Notes: generated by a model not told the origin, from the sequence alone. A DNA stretch of 64,000 nt from Bog-473 sp963783965 (GCA_963783965.1 CAWAPQ010000004.1:1-64000); one strand, 5' to 3'. Counted from the stretch's first letter, positions 26,907 through 35,497 are shown. Numbers and translations are program-made.

Positions 26907-27476
26907 CTAGGCGCCCTCGGGCACCTCCCAGAGACCGATCGGAGCCTCACCAAGGCGGAAGTGTCCGGGCTGGCGCTGGCCGGACATGGCGAGCTCCATC
27001 CGCTGCTGCATACCGGGGAGCAGGGTGCCGTCCTTGATCATCGCCATGAAGACGGCACCGGCGTTACCGACGTCGAAGAAGTCGCGCTGCCACGACCACT
27101 GGAAGTTCCCGGCGTAGCGGAACCAGCTGCCGCCGAGGCCGGCGATCTCGTAGTTGGTTCCGTCCGCCCTGGTGGCGTCGGCGACCTGCTTCCACAGGCC
27201 GAGGATCTCGCCCTGCTGCTCGTCGATGAGCACCTTCTGGTAGGGGTAGGTCCACCCCTCCAACCCGGCCATCTCGAGGCCCAGCGCGACTTCGCGGATC
27301 TCCTCGCGCCCGACGACCATGAACTCGTCGGACGGCCCGACGTTCCAGCCGTAGGTGGCGTCCTCGGTGTAGAGGTCGGCCATGTGCTTCCAGTCCTTCT
27401 TCTCCTCGCCGGCTCTGTTGGCGGCGAGCCAGCGCTCGACCATCTCTTCCATCTCGGCGCGCGGATAGGCGGGCAT
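26907..27476 (-). CDS. SnoaL-like/NTF2-fold protein of the cyp51 operon
   Basis: A 189-residue protein with an NTF2/SnoaL-type core: WLAANRAGEEKKDWKHMADLY, EDATYGWNVGP, FMVVGREEIREVAL and NYEIAGLGGSWFRYAGN. The fold covers ketosteroid isomerases, polyketide cyclases and many binding proteins. No catalytic role can be fixed, though a steroid-like ligand is plausible from the context. It is the last gene of the leftward P450/SDR/CYP51/ferredoxin operon and begins 5 bp after the ferredoxin stop. A SnoaL/KSI-like gene (Rv0760c) also lies near cyp51 in Mycobacterium tuberculosis. Confidence 0.8.
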   Translation of the reverse strand: MPAYPRAEMEEMVERWLAANRAGEEKKDWKHMADLYTEDATYGWNVGPSDEFMVVGREEIREVALGLEMAGLEGWTYPYQKVLIDEQQGEILGLWKQVADATRADGTNYEIAGLGGSWFRYAGNFQWSWQRDFFDVGNAGAVFMAMIKDGTLLPGMQQRMELAMSGQRQPGHFRLGEAPIGLWEVPEGA

Positions 27477-27481
27477 GGCAG

Positions 27482-27676
27482 TCAGTCCTCCTCTATGGAC
27501 AGGGCATGGGTGGGGCAGTACTTGACGGCGAGCTCAAGGGCGGCGCGTTGGCTCTCGGGCGGTTCGGGCTCAAGGACGGTGAGGTTCCCGTTCTTGGAGA
27601 CCGCGAAGACCTCGGGGGCCTCGCCCTCGCAGGCGGCGTGGCCCTGGCACAGGTCACGGTCGACGACGACCCTCAC
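27482..27676 (-). CDS. [3Fe-4S] ferredoxin, CYP51 partner
   Basis: A 64-residue ferredoxin. The cluster ligands are C10-x2-H13-x2-C16 and C53-P; the His in place of the second Cys marks the single [3Fe-4S] type used by actinobacterial P450s. The GTG at 27676 overlaps the CYP51 stop (GTGA), so it is coupled to that gene and is most likely its electron donor, as Rv0763c is for CYP51 of M. tuberculosis. Upstream in-frame sequence is the antisense of nothing but CYP51's own tail in another frame, so the short form is chosen. Confidence 0.93.
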   Translation of the reverse strand: MRVVVDRDLCQGHAACEGEAPEVFAVSKNGNLTVLEPEPPESQRAALELAVKYCPTHALSIEED

Positions 27677-29070
27677 CGGACCGACCCCGCTGCCGACCCT
27701 GCTGCCGACGCCGTCGTCCGTCGCCGGTAGCGCACGCGGCACGGCTGTTGGAGCTGCACGACCATCTTCGAGTGGTCGTTGCGGTACGAGTCCAGCGGCT
27801 GCGCCGCCTCGAATTCCCAGCCCTGGAGCAACACCGAGAAGATCGCCTTCAGCTGCATCATGGCGAAGGCGGCGCCGACGCAGCGGTGCCTGCCGGCCCC
27901 GAAGGGGATCCAGGTCCACGGGTTGGCCCGGTCCTCCTCCCGCGGCTCCACGTAGCGGCTCGGCACGAACGCGTCGGGGTCGGGGAAGTCCTCGGGGATC
28001 CGGTTGGAGATGGCGGGGCTGGCCGCCACGAACTTGCCGGCCGCAATCCGGTAGTCACCGTAGGACAGCTCCTCCATGGCGACGCGCAGGAGCAATATCA
28101 GCGGCGGGTGCAGCCGCAGCGCCTCCTTCAGCGCCGACTCCAGGTGTGGGATCTCCCGCAGGGCCTGGAAGCTGACCTCCGAGCCGTCGGCGTACAGCCG
28201 ATCCAGCTCGTCGTTGACCGCCGCCAGCTCCGCCGGGTGACGCAACAGCTCAATCAGCGTCCAGGCTGCCGTACCCGACGTGGTGTGGTGGCCGGCGAAC
28301 ATCATGGAGATGAACATCCCCGTCACGGTGTCGGCGCTGAAGCGCGGCGACCCGTCCTCCTCCCTGATGGACATGAGGATGTCGAGTAGGTCCGCCTCGC
28401 CCTCGGGCGCCGGCGGCCCTGCCGCCCGCCGTTCCATGATGCCGCCCACCAGCTCGACGAGCGCCACCCGGGCCGCGTCGCGCCGCCGGAAGCTCTCGAT
28501 GTCGGCGTAGGGGTCGACGTAGGCGATCGGATCGGTGCCCTGTTCGAGGTCGTGGTAGAGCCGCGCGAAGGTACCGTCGAGCTCGCTGCGGAAGCGCGGC
28601 CCGATCAGGCAAGCGGAGGACGTATAGATCGTCAGCTCGGCGAACCACTCCAGCAGATCGATCTCACCCTCGTCGTCCCACCCGGCGACCATCTGCTCGA
28701 CCTCGCGCGAGATGGTGGTGGCGTGGCCCCGCATGAACTTGTCGCGCAGGGCCTGGTTGTGCAGCATCTCGCGCCGGCGCTCGGGCGGCGCGTCGAACAC
28801 GACGCCCTTGCCGAAGATGGGCGTCATGAACGGGTAGGCCTCGGCCTGGTCCAGCTGCTCCTCGGGCGCCCGGAAGTAGAACTCGTTGGCGTCCGCTCCG
28901 GTCAGCAACACGACGTCCCGGGCAGCCAGCGTGAACTCGCCCACGTCACCGCACTCGGCCCGCACCCGCGCCATCAGCCCGATGGGGTCGCGGCTCAGCT
29001 CGTCGAGATGGCCGTTCTCGCCCTCCCCGCCCGAGGCGCGTGGCGGCTCCCTCGGTGTCTCCGTTGTCAT
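27673..29070 (-). CDS. cyp51: Cytochrome P450 CYP51-like (sterol 14-alpha-demethylase family)
   Basis: A 465-residue P450. The I-helix SMMFAGHHTTSGTAAWTLIE, the SPAISNRIPEDFPDPD segment, the heme loop FGAGRHRCVGAAFAMMQLKA (Cys near 397) and RNDHSKMVVQLQQPCRVRYR match mycobacterial CYP51 closely. CYP51 removes the 14-alpha-methyl group of sterols such as lanosterol. Bacteria with CYP51 but no other sterol genes usually have an unknown native substrate, and that applies here. The C-terminus carries an extra Ala/Gly/Ser tail of ~15 residues. The gene follows an SDR gene and overlaps the ferredoxin gene. Confidence 0.9.
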   Translation of the reverse strand: MTTETPREPPRASGGEGENGHLDELSRDPIGLMARVRAECGDVGEFTLAARDVVLLTGADANEFYFRAPEEQLDQAEAYPFMTPIFGKGVVFDAPPERRREMLHNQALRDKFMRGHATTISREVEQMVAGWDDEGEIDLLEWFAELTIYTSSACLIGPRFRSELDGTFARLYHDLEQGTDPIAYVDPYADIESFRRRDAARVALVELVGGIMERRAAGPPAPEGEADLLDILMSIREEDGSPRFSADTVTGMFISMMFAGHHTTSGTAAWTLIELLRHPAELAAVNDELDRLYADGSEVSFQALREIPHLESALKEALRLHPPLILLLRVAMEELSYGDYRIAAGKFVAASPAISNRIPEDFPDPDAFVPSRYVEPREEDRANPWTWIPFGAGRHRCVGAAFAMMQLKAIFSVLLQGWEFEAAQPLDSYRNDHSKMVVQLQQPCRVRYRRRTTASAAGSAAGSVR

Positions 29071-29861
29071 GGCGCTCCTTCCGGACTCGGTGTCAGCGGT
29101 GCCTCCGGCTGGACCTCCACCACGCTCAGGTGCGTGCCCCGCGGCGCGGCCACGGCGTGGGCGATGGCCGACGCCACGCCCTCAGGCCGCAGAAAAGCCG
29201 AATGGCGGGCCAGGCCCCAGCGCGTCCACTCGGCCAGCACCTCGCCGGTGACGTCGGGATCCCAGTCCATGCCCATGCCCGTCAGGGTCGGGCCGGGCCG
29301 CACAATGACGGCGCGCACGCCCGTGCCCTCCAGCTCCATCTGCAGCGCCGTGACGAAACCCTCGAGCCCCCATTTGGAGGCCACGTAGGCCGCCATGCGC
29401 GGCCGGGGGTGCGCCACCACGTCGGACGTCACGAAGACGAGGTCGCCCCGGCGGCGCGCCACCATGCCGGAGCCGAAGGCGCGCACCAACCGCTGCGCCC
29501 CGCCGACGTTGACGCGCAGGACCTCTTCGAAGTCCTCGGGGCTGGTCTCGAGTGCCGTGCCGGGTTGGATCCTCGCCGCGTTGGACACGAGGATCTCCAC
29601 GGGTCCGAACGCCGCCTCCGCCTCCTTGGCGAACCGGTCCACCGAGGCCGCATCGGCCAGGTCGAGGTGGGCGGACGCCGCCTCCCCCCCTTCGGCCCGG
29701 ATGGACGCGGCCACCTCCTCGCAGACCTCCGCCCGGCGCGCCCCGAGCACGACGGGATGACCGGCCCGGGCCAATGCCCGCGCCGCCTCGGCACCGATGC
29801 CCGAGGAGGCGCCGGTCACCGCCGTCGGCCGGCGTTCAGGATTCGGCTCGAAGCGCGGCAT
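29067..29861 (-). CDS. Short-chain dehydrogenase/reductase
   Basis: A 264-residue SDR. The nucleotide-binding motif is TGASSGIGAEAARALARAG (about residues 17-35), followed by the LVSNAA segment; catalytic Ser is in FVTSDVVAHP and the catalytic pair in Y-x-x-x-K (AAYVASKWGLEGF). Likely NAD(P)-dependent oxidoreduction of an alcohol/ketone on the same substrate as the flanking P450s. Its ATG overlaps the stop of the upstream P450 (TGATG), and its stop overlaps the CYP51 start region. It is in the position of Rv0765c in the mycobacterial locus. Confidence 0.93.
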   Translation of the reverse strand: MPRFEPNPERRPTAVTGASSGIGAEAARALARAGHPVVLGARRAEVCEEVAASIRAEGGEAASAHLDLADAASVDRFAKEAEAAFGPVEILVSNAARIQPGTALETSPEDFEEVLRVNVGGAQRLVRAFGSGMVARRRGDLVFVTSDVVAHPRPRMAAYVASKWGLEGFVTALQMELEGTGVRAVIVRPGPTLTGMGMDWDPDVTGEVLAEWTRWGLARHSAFLRPEGVASAIAHAVAAPRGTHLSVVEVQPEAPLTPSPEGAP

Positions 29862-31057
29862 CAGCGTGGCGCCACCGTCGTCGGCAGCGCGGCAAAGCCC
29901 CGCACGTTGATGGAGTGCACCCGCTCCATTCCCGCCATGTCGATGTCGTAGGACCGCACCACTGCCGCCAGCTCGGTCAACGCGACACGCGCCTCCATGC
30001 GGGCCAGCGCCGCCCCCATGCAGAAGTGGCGCCCGCTGCCGAAGCTCACCAGATCCTGGGTGCGGCGGTCGAGGTCGTAGCTCTCGGGGTCGGCGAAGAC
30101 GTCCTCGTCGCGGTTGGCCGACCCCAGGAGCAGCAGCACGCGCCGGCCCTCCTCGATGTCGACGTCCTGGACGCGCACCGGTCGGCTCGTCACCCGCACC
30201 AGCATCTGCGTCGACGTGTCGTAGCGCAGCGTCTCCTCCACCCAGTCCGGCACGCGGGCCGGGTCGGCCAGGGGCTTGGCCACCTGGTCCGGGTTGCGCC
30301 AGCCCCAGTACCAGGCGTTGCCCAACAGCTTGGTCGTCGTCTCGTTCCCCGCCACCACGAGCAGGAACAGGAAGCCGATCACCTCGTCGTCGCTCAGGCG
30401 GTCGCCGTCGATCTCGGACTGCAGCAGCGACCAGGTCAGGTCGTCGCGCTCGTGGTGACGGCGGTCGGCCACCATGTCGGCGTAGTAGCCGGCCAGGGTC
30501 AGCGCCGCCTCCAATCCCTCCGGCGGGATGTCGTTCATCCCCTCCTCGCGGTGCACAAGGAGGTCCGCCAGGCGCCGGACCTCGGCCCGGTCCGTCGCCG
30601 GGACGCCCACAAGCTCGGAGATCACGTCCATGGGCAGCCGGCCCGCGAAGTCGGCGATGAAGTCGAACGAGCCCGCCTCGAGCACCGGCTCCAGGTGCGC
30701 CACCGCCAGCGCGCGGATGCCGTCCTCCATGGCGGCCACCCGGCGTGGCGTGAAGCTCTTGCCCACAATGGAGCGCATGCGCGTGTGCCGGGGCGGGTCC
30801 ATGGCGAGGAACGACATGGCGCGGTGCGCGTCGGGCCCGAACGCCGCCGGGTCGAGGCTCACGCCGTACGCGTTCGAGTAGTGGTCCACGTCGCGGAAGG
30901 CGGACAGGACGTCGGCGTGCCGCGCGTAGGCGAAGAAGTCGAGCTCCTCGTTGTAGAAGACCGGCGCCTCGGCGCGCAGGCGGGCGTAAGTCGGGTACGG
31001 GTCCTCGTGGATGCCGTAGTCGTAGGGGCTGTAGGCGAGCGGTGCGAGGGTGGTCAC
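29861..31057 (-). CDS. Cytochrome P450 (CYP123-position)
   Basis: A 398-residue soluble P450. It has FLAMDPPRHTRMRSIVGKSF, the I-helix LLVVAGNETTTKLLGN, the ExxR helix EETLRYDTSTQMLVR, and the heme-binding loop FGSGRHFCMGAALARMEARV (Cys near 346). This is the CYP123/CYP125/CYP142-like class of actinobacterial P450s, several of which act on steroids or fatty acids; the exact family cannot be set by eye. The GTG at 31057 overlaps the TetR stop (GTGA), which fixes the start; further open frame upstream is rejected. Gene order (P450-SDR-CYP51-ferredoxin) is the same as Rv0766c-Rv0763c. Confidence 0.9.
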   Translation of the reverse strand: MTTLAPLAYSPYDYGIHEDPYPTYARLRAEAPVFYNEELDFFAYARHADVLSAFRDVDHYSNAYGVSLDPAAFGPDAHRAMSFLAMDPPRHTRMRSIVGKSFTPRRVAAMEDGIRALAVAHLEPVLEAGSFDFIADFAGRLPMDVISELVGVPATDRAEVRRLADLLVHREEGMNDIPPEGLEAALTLAGYYADMVADRRHHERDDLTWSLLQSEIDGDRLSDDEVIGFLFLLVVAGNETTTKLLGNAWYWGWRNPDQVAKPLADPARVPDWVEETLRYDTSTQMLVRVTSRPVRVQDVDIEEGRRVLLLLGSANRDEDVFADPESYDLDRRTQDLVSFGSGRHFCMGAALARMEARVALTELAAVVRSYDIDMAGMERVHSINVRGFAALPTTVAPR

Positions 31058-31683
31058 GATGTGCCCGATGGCGACCGTGACCTTGTCCCTGTCATGAGCT
31101 CCGTCGCCTGGGCCATCAGCGACGGCACGGCGTCGAAGGCGAGGTGCCCCATGCCGGCGCTGAGCAGCGCACCCGTGTAGGTGACCTGCAACACGTCGCG
31201 CACCGCCGGGTCGGCGCCGGCGCCGAGCGCGGCCTCCAGCCGGCGCCCGATCTCGGCGCCCAGTCGCGACCGCACGCGCTTCACGTCGGGGCCGTCGCCC
31301 AGCAGCGCCGTCGTGCACACCGCCACGGCCGGCGACCCCATGGCGCCGAAGCCCATGGTGCGGACGGTGTCGGCCACCCGGTCGGGCAGCGGCAGGTTCA
31401 GGTCGACCAGGCTCGGGGACGCGTGCATGCGCCGCCACAGCACTTCGGCCAGCAGGTGGTCCTTCCCCGAGAAATACGTGTACGCGGTCGCCGGCGCCAG
31501 TCCCGCCCGCTTGGCAATGGTCCGCACCGAGATGTCCGCGTAGGGCCGCTCCTCGGCCTCCAACGCCGCCGCCGCCACGAGCCGCTCCATGACCTCGGCC
31601 TGGCGCTCGGAGAGATGCCGGCGCCCGGGCTGGTCCGGTGGACCGTCGCCCGGGTCCGCCTCGACGGCGTCGAACATGCTCAC
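31054..31683 (-). CDS. TetR-family transcriptional regulator
   Basis: A 209-residue TetR-type repressor. The N-terminal helix-turn-helix (about residues 27-72) shows ISVRTIAKRAGLAPATAYTY and FSGKDHLLAEVL, and the C-terminal ligand domain is helical (LPDRVADTVRTMGFG, ...VTYTGALLSAGMGHL). It lies inside the operon it probably controls, with GTGA overlaps at both ends. The GTG at 31683 fits the overlap with the preceding stop; an ATG at 31677 is an alternative. A candidate operator lies upstream of the operon at 32429-32447. Confidence 0.9.
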   Translation of the reverse strand: MSMFDAVEADPGDGPPDQPGRRHLSERQAEVMERLVAAAALEAEERPYADISVRTIAKRAGLAPATAYTYFSGKDHLLAEVLWRRMHASPSLVDLNLPLPDRVADTVRTMGFGAMGSPAVAVCTTALLGDGPDVKRVRSRLGAEIGRRLEAALGAGADPAVRDVLQVTYTGALLSAGMGHLAFDAVPSLMAQATELMTGTRSRSPSGTS

Positions 31684-32414
31684 GCGCCCGGCCCCGGGGC
31701 CGATCCCGCGCCGGGCGCCCGGGCCGGGATGTGCGGCGTGCCGTCCTTCATGGCGGGAAAGCTGAACGTCGCCGCCGTCGTCATGCGGGTGATCTTGGTG
31801 ATGTCCTTCTCCGGCAGCGTCGCCGTCTCGTCCTCAATGACGATCTCCCAACGGCAGTGCGGCACCCGGTCCCCCGGGACCCGCGGCGGCCGGTGCACGT
31901 GGCGGATATGTGCCTTGGGGTTGACCGCCTGCGCCGTCACGTCGAACGTCCCGTCCTCAATGTGATGGCACATGTTCGTCACCATGGCGTCCCCGAAGGG
32001 CTCGGCGTCCATCAGCGCGCCGCAGTAGGCCAACTCGAAGTAGCCGTGGCGTTCGTCGACCAGCTCGTAGTGCACGTCCATGTAGTGGTGCGGGAAGCCG
32101 GGGTCGAGCTGAAGCACCTTGAAGATGGCCGAGACGCCGTCGCCCTCGACCTGCATGATCCGGCGCAGCCGGTCGCCGTACACCGGGCTGGCGCCGGCCC
32201 ACTCCTCGATCGCCAACTCCTTCACCGCTTCGGCCCCGTACCGCATGCCGATGGCGGCGCACATGGACCGGTCCAGCAGGTGGACGATGAGCCCGTACTC
32301 GCGGACGAGCCTGACCAGGGCCTCCTTCGACAGGTCCTCGTAGTCGAACCCCGGGTCGAAGGGACCCGAATAGTCGCTGCGCCCGTCCGGCCCCACCTCG
32401 TTTTCCTCGGTCAT
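31680..32414 (-). CDS. Conserved protein of unknown function, first gene of the cyp51 operon
   Basis: A 244-residue cytosolic protein I do not recognise with certainty. Its features are SMCAAIGMRYGAEAVKELAI, a MQVEGDGVSAIFKVLQLDPG segment, a His/Tyr/Glu-rich core (HHYMDVHYELVDERHGYFEL), Cys in AYCGALMDAEPFG and MCHHIEDG, and VNPKAHIRHVHRPPRVPGD. A relation to the L-2-amino-thiazoline-4-carboxylate hydrolase-like or DUF6125-type proteins is possible but unproven. It opens the leftward operon and is coupled to the TetR gene, and so is probably the first target of the shared promoter. The C-terminus is a short Ala/Gly/Pro tail. Confidence 0.72.
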   Translation of the reverse strand: MTEENEVGPDGRSDYSGPFDPGFDYEDLSKEALVRLVREYGLIVHLLDRSMCAAIGMRYGAEAVKELAIEEWAGASPVYGDRLRRIMQVEGDGVSAIFKVLQLDPGFPHHYMDVHYELVDERHGYFELAYCGALMDAEPFGDAMVTNMCHHIEDGTFDVTAQAVNPKAHIRHVHRPPRVPGDRVPHCRWEIVIEDETATLPEKDITKITRMTTAATFSFPAMKDGTPHIPARAPGAGSAPGPGA

Positions 32415-32428
32415 CCGTTCAAACTATA

Positions 32429-32447
32429 GTCCAGACACTTGTCCAGA
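32429..32447. promoter_or_regulatory. Candidate operator in the divergent cyp51/catabolic promoter
   Basis: The 60-bp gap between the two divergent operons holds the direct repeat GTCCAGA (32429-32435 and 32441-32447, 12-bp phase) and, within it, the inverted repeat GACA-CT-TGTC (32434-32443), next to an AT-rich ACTATAGT. This layout fits a TetR-type operator controlling both directions; the TetR gene at 31054 is the candidate regulator. Confidence 0.45.
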
Positions 32448-32474
32448 TCTAGCGTCGATCGGGAGGTTGGCCAC

Positions 32475-33362
32475 GTGCCGGAGAACCAGGACGAAGGGAC
32501 CGCCTCCGCGTTGCGCGTGGGGGTCATCGGGCTCGGAGGCATGGGTGGCGGCCTCGCCACCTCCCTCATCCGCGCCGGCATGCCCGTCACGGTGTCCGAC
32601 GTCCGCGAGGAGGCCACAGCACCGTTCCGGGAGGGGGCCGACGTGGCGGGAACACCCTCGGAGCTGGCGTCACGGAGCGACGTGATCCTGGTGGTGGTCT
32701 TCGACGACGCCCAGGTCCGGGCGGTACTGGAGGGGCCCGACGGCGTGTTCGCCGGCGCGGCGGCGGGGAGCACCACCGTCATCGTGAGCACCATTGCCAC
32801 CGAGACGGTGCTCGCCATGCGGGCCGAGGGATCCGCCCGGGGCGTCACCGTGGTCGATTGCGGCGTGACCGGCGGCCCCGACGCCTCCGCGGCGGGCGAG
32901 CTCGTGTGCATGATCGGTGGCTCCGAAGAGGAGGTCGACCGGGTGCGCCCGGTGCTCGACGCCATCAGTTGCCTGGTGCTCCACATGGGCCCGCCGGGGG
33001 CCGGCCTCGCCGCCAAGCTGGCCCGCAACCTCATCACCTACGGCTCCTGGCTGGCGGCCTTCGAGGCGCAGGAGCTGGCCGAGGCGGCCGGTATCGACCT
33101 ACTCAAGCTGGGCGAGGCGGCCCGCGAGAGCGACAAGCGCATCGGTGGGGCGACCCGCCTGATGTTCCGCACCACCGCGGCGCCGTGGACGCCCGACGCC
33201 GACGAGGGGCTGGTGGGCCTCATGCGTTCCGGGGCCGAGGTGACCCACAAGGACCTGACCACCATTTTGGAGCTCGGTGACACGCTGGGCGTCGATCTCC
33301 CGGTTGCCACGCTGGCCGAGCGCCGCTGTAGCCGCATGTACGGCTTCGAAGGCGACATCTGA
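32475..33362 (+). CDS. 3-hydroxyisobutyrate dehydrogenase-family NAD(P) oxidoreductase
   Basis: A 295-residue beta-hydroxyacid dehydrogenase. The Rossmann motif VGVIGLGGMGGGLATSLIRA lies near residues 16-35, the substrate motif DCGVTGGPDASAAGEL near 126-141, and the catalytic-Lys region AAKLARNLITYGSW near 178-191. Such enzymes oxidise 3-hydroxyacids or reduce semialdehydes. The GTG at 32475 has GGGAGG eight bases upstream; an in-frame TTG at 32439 overlaps the promoter and is rejected. It is the first gene of the rightward catabolic operon and is divergent from the cyp51 operon. Confidence 0.9.
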   Translation: MPENQDEGTASALRVGVIGLGGMGGGLATSLIRAGMPVTVSDVREEATAPFREGADVAGTPSELASRSDVILVVVFDDAQVRAVLEGPDGVFAGAAAGSTTVIVSTIATETVLAMRAEGSARGVTVVDCGVTGGPDASAAGELVCMIGGSEEEVDRVRPVLDAISCLVLHMGPPGAGLAAKLARNLITYGSWLAAFEAQELAEAAGIDLLKLGEAARESDKRIGGATRLMFRTTAAPWTPDADEGLVGLMRSGAEVTHKDLTTILELGDTLGVDLPVATLAERRCSRMYGFEGDI

Positions 33363-33462
33363 TGGCCCGGGGCGGCGACGGCGGCGGCGCCGCCCGCGGC
33401 CTGGCCTGGGTAGGGTCGGGCCCGCCGGGCCGGGCCGGACTGCCTCGAGAGAAGGAGCGCGG

Positions 33463-33849
33463 GTGAGCGGACAAGAGGACAGGCGCGCGGCCGGCATGGC
33501 GAAGATGCAGGAGGTCTACGGGTTCACCCTCGACCCCGCCGATCTCCCGGGCCGCTACACCGACGTGACCGTCGATCATCTCTTCGGGACGATCTGGACC
33601 GACGACACCATTGAGCTGCGAGACCGGCGCCTCCTGACGATCGGCGTCCTGGCGGCGCAGGACAAGCCGGAACTGCTGGAGATCCAGTTCGACAACGCAC
33701 TCGAGCGGGGCGAGCTGACCGTCGAGCAGATCCGTGAGGTCGTGGTCCACCTGACCCACTACGTGGGCTGGCCGATCTCCACCGCCGTCAGTGGTGCGGC
33801 AGAGACCGTCATCCGCCGCCGCGCCAAGGCAGCCGGCGCCGAGGCCTGA
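33463..33849 (+). CDS. Carboxymuconolactone decarboxylase-family protein
   Basis: A 128-residue CMD-fold protein (RRLLTIGVLAAQDKPELLEI, REVVVHLTHYVGWPISTAVS). The resolving CxxC of AhpD-type peroxidases is absent, so a decarboxylase or other CMD role is more likely. GAAGGAG sits just upstream of the GTG. A gap of 100 bp to the previous gene carries nothing I can name. It is followed by an enoyl-CoA hydratase 9 bp downstream, so it belongs to the same catabolic operon. Confidence 0.85.
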   Translation: MSGQEDRRAAGMAKMQEVYGFTLDPADLPGRYTDVTVDHLFGTIWTDDTIELRDRRLLTIGVLAAQDKPELLEIQFDNALERGELTVEQIREVVVHLTHYVGWPISTAVSGAAETVIRRRAKAAGAEA

Positions 33850-33858
33850 GCCGCCGCC

Positions 33859-34635
33859 ATGCCGGACAGCCGGATTGAGGTCGACGAAGGTGCGCCCGGC
33901 GTCCGCGTCATCGCCTTCAACCGGCCCGAGGTGCGCAACGCCTTCGACACCGCCATGTACCAGGAGGTCACCGCCGCCCTGCGCGCGGCCGACGGCGACG
34001 AGGGGGTCGGCGCCGTGGTGCTCACCGGACGGGGCACCGCCTTCACGTCGGGCCAGGACCTGGCCGAAATGGCGGCCATCGCCACCGGCACCGCGGTCGA
34101 GGGCGCCGGACAGGGCTTCATGGGGTTGCTCGAGTGCCTGATCGATCTCTCGGTGCCGCTCCTCGCCGCCGTCAACGGCGTCGCGGTGGGGCTCGGCTTC
34201 ACGCTGCTCCCCCACTGCAACCTCGTCCTGGTCGACGCCGGGGCGCGCCTGCGCGTCCCGTTCGCCGAGCTGGGGGTGCCTCCCGAGGCGGCCAGCAGCG
34301 TCCTCTTCCCCGCCCTCATGGGGTGGCAACAGGCGGCACGCGTCCTCCTCACCTCGGACTGGGTCAGCCCTCCCGAGCTGGTCGAGCTCGGGCTGGCCCT
34401 CAAGGTGTGTGACGCCGGCACCGTCCTCGACGAGACGGTCGCCCTGGGAGCGCGCATCGCGGCCCACCCCCGGGACGCCACCCGGGCCAGCACCTCCCTC
34501 GTGCGGGCGGCGCGTCGCGCCGCCGTGGTGGAGGCCAATCGCCGCGAGCAGGCGGCCTTCGGCGCGCTGCTGCGCACTGCGGTCGGGAGCGGCACCCTGG
34601 CCGAGTTCGCCGGCCGGCCCCCCGCCGGGTCCTGA
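33859..34635 (+). CDS. Enoyl-CoA hydratase/isomerase family protein
   Basis: A 258-residue crotonase-fold enzyme. The first oxyanion-hole segment is GTAFTSGQDLAEMAAI (about 54-69) and the second is AAVNGVAVGLGFTLLPHCNL (about 104-123); the PEAASSVLFPALMGW loop follows. It would hydrate or isomerise an acyl-CoA double bond in the pathway encoded here. The catalytic Glu positions cannot be assigned with certainty. The next gene starts one base after its stop, so the operon is tight. Confidence 0.92.
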   Translation: MPDSRIEVDEGAPGVRVIAFNRPEVRNAFDTAMYQEVTAALRAADGDEGVGAVVLTGRGTAFTSGQDLAEMAAIATGTAVEGAGQGFMGLLECLIDLSVPLLAAVNGVAVGLGFTLLPHCNLVLVDAGARLRVPFAELGVPPEAASSVLFPALMGWQQAARVLLTSDWVSPPELVELGLALKVCDAGTVLDETVALGARIAAHPRDATRASTSLVRAARRAAVVEANRREQAAFGALLRTAVGSGTLAEFAGRPPAGS

Positions 34636-34636
34636 C

Positions 34637-35497
34637 ATGCGGCTCGGCATCACGGCCGCGCTGACCGACTGTGACCTGGCCCCGGCCGTCCTCGCCGCCG
34701 CGGTCGAAGAGCTCGGCTTCGACTCGCTCTACCTGCCAGAGCACACCCACCTCCCCGTGCAGGAAGACACGCCACCGGCCCTCGTCGGTGGCGTCCGCCT
34801 CGACGACTACAAGCGCTGCCTCGATCCGCTGGTCGCGTTGAGCACCGCTTCCGCGGTCACGGCGCGCATCGGGCTCGGCACCGGCATCCTGCTGGCCGCC
34901 CAGCACGAGCCGATTTTGCTGGCCAAGCAGGTGGCCACGCTCGACCATCTGTCCGGCGGGCGGGTGACCCTCGGCGTCGGGTTCGGGTGGAACCGCACCG
35001 AAGCAGAGGACCACGGCGTCGACTGGGGGCGCCGACACGACGTGGTGCGCGAGCACCTGGCGGCCATGGAGGTCATCTGGTCCGCCGACCAGTCCGAGTA
35101 CCACGGACAGTTCGTGGACTTCGGACCGACGTGGTCGTGGCCGAAGCCGGTGCAGCAGCCGCGCGTGCGCACCCTCGTCGGTGGCGGCGCCAACGACGCC
35201 GTGTTCGCCGCGGTGGTGGAGAGCGCCGACGGCTGGATCCCCATCGGCGGCAGCGGCCTGGCCGCCGCCATCCCGCGCCTCCACGCCCTCGCCACCGAAG
35301 CGGGACGCGATCCGGCCGCCCTGTCGGTCGTCCCCTTCGGGACCATCGCCGACCAGGGCAAGCTGGAGCACTACGCCGGCCTCGGCATCACCGAGGTGGT
35401 CCTCCGGGTCCGGGCCGGCGACGAGCGCTCCGTACGGGCGGAACTGGAGTCGTTGGCCCCGCTCATTGCGTTCGCGGCCACACTGGAGCAACCATGA
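34637..35497 (+). CDS. LLM-class F420-dependent oxidoreductase
   Basis: A 286-residue luciferase-like enzyme, third of its type in this window but from another subfamily: LYLPEHTHLPVQEDTPP replaces the DHW/DHF motif, and ATLDHLSGGRVTLGVGFGWN (about 100-119) and VRTLVGGGANDAVFAAVVES are the cofactor segments. Mycobacterial homologues with this N-terminus are common in lipid and steroid catabolic loci. The ATG at 34637 follows the crotonase stop by one base and its own stop overlaps the amidohydrolase ATG (ATGA). Confidence 0.9.
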   Translation: MRLGITAALTDCDLAPAVLAAAVEELGFDSLYLPEHTHLPVQEDTPPALVGGVRLDDYKRCLDPLVALSTASAVTARIGLGTGILLAAQHEPILLAKQVATLDHLSGGRVTLGVGFGWNRTEAEDHGVDWGRRHDVVREHLAAMEVIWSADQSEYHGQFVDFGPTWSWPKPVQQPRVRTLVGGGANDAVFAAVVESADGWIPIGGSGLAAAIPRLHALATEAGRDPAALSVVPFGTIADQGKLEHYAGLGITEVVLRVRAGDERSVRAELESLAPLIAFAATLEQP

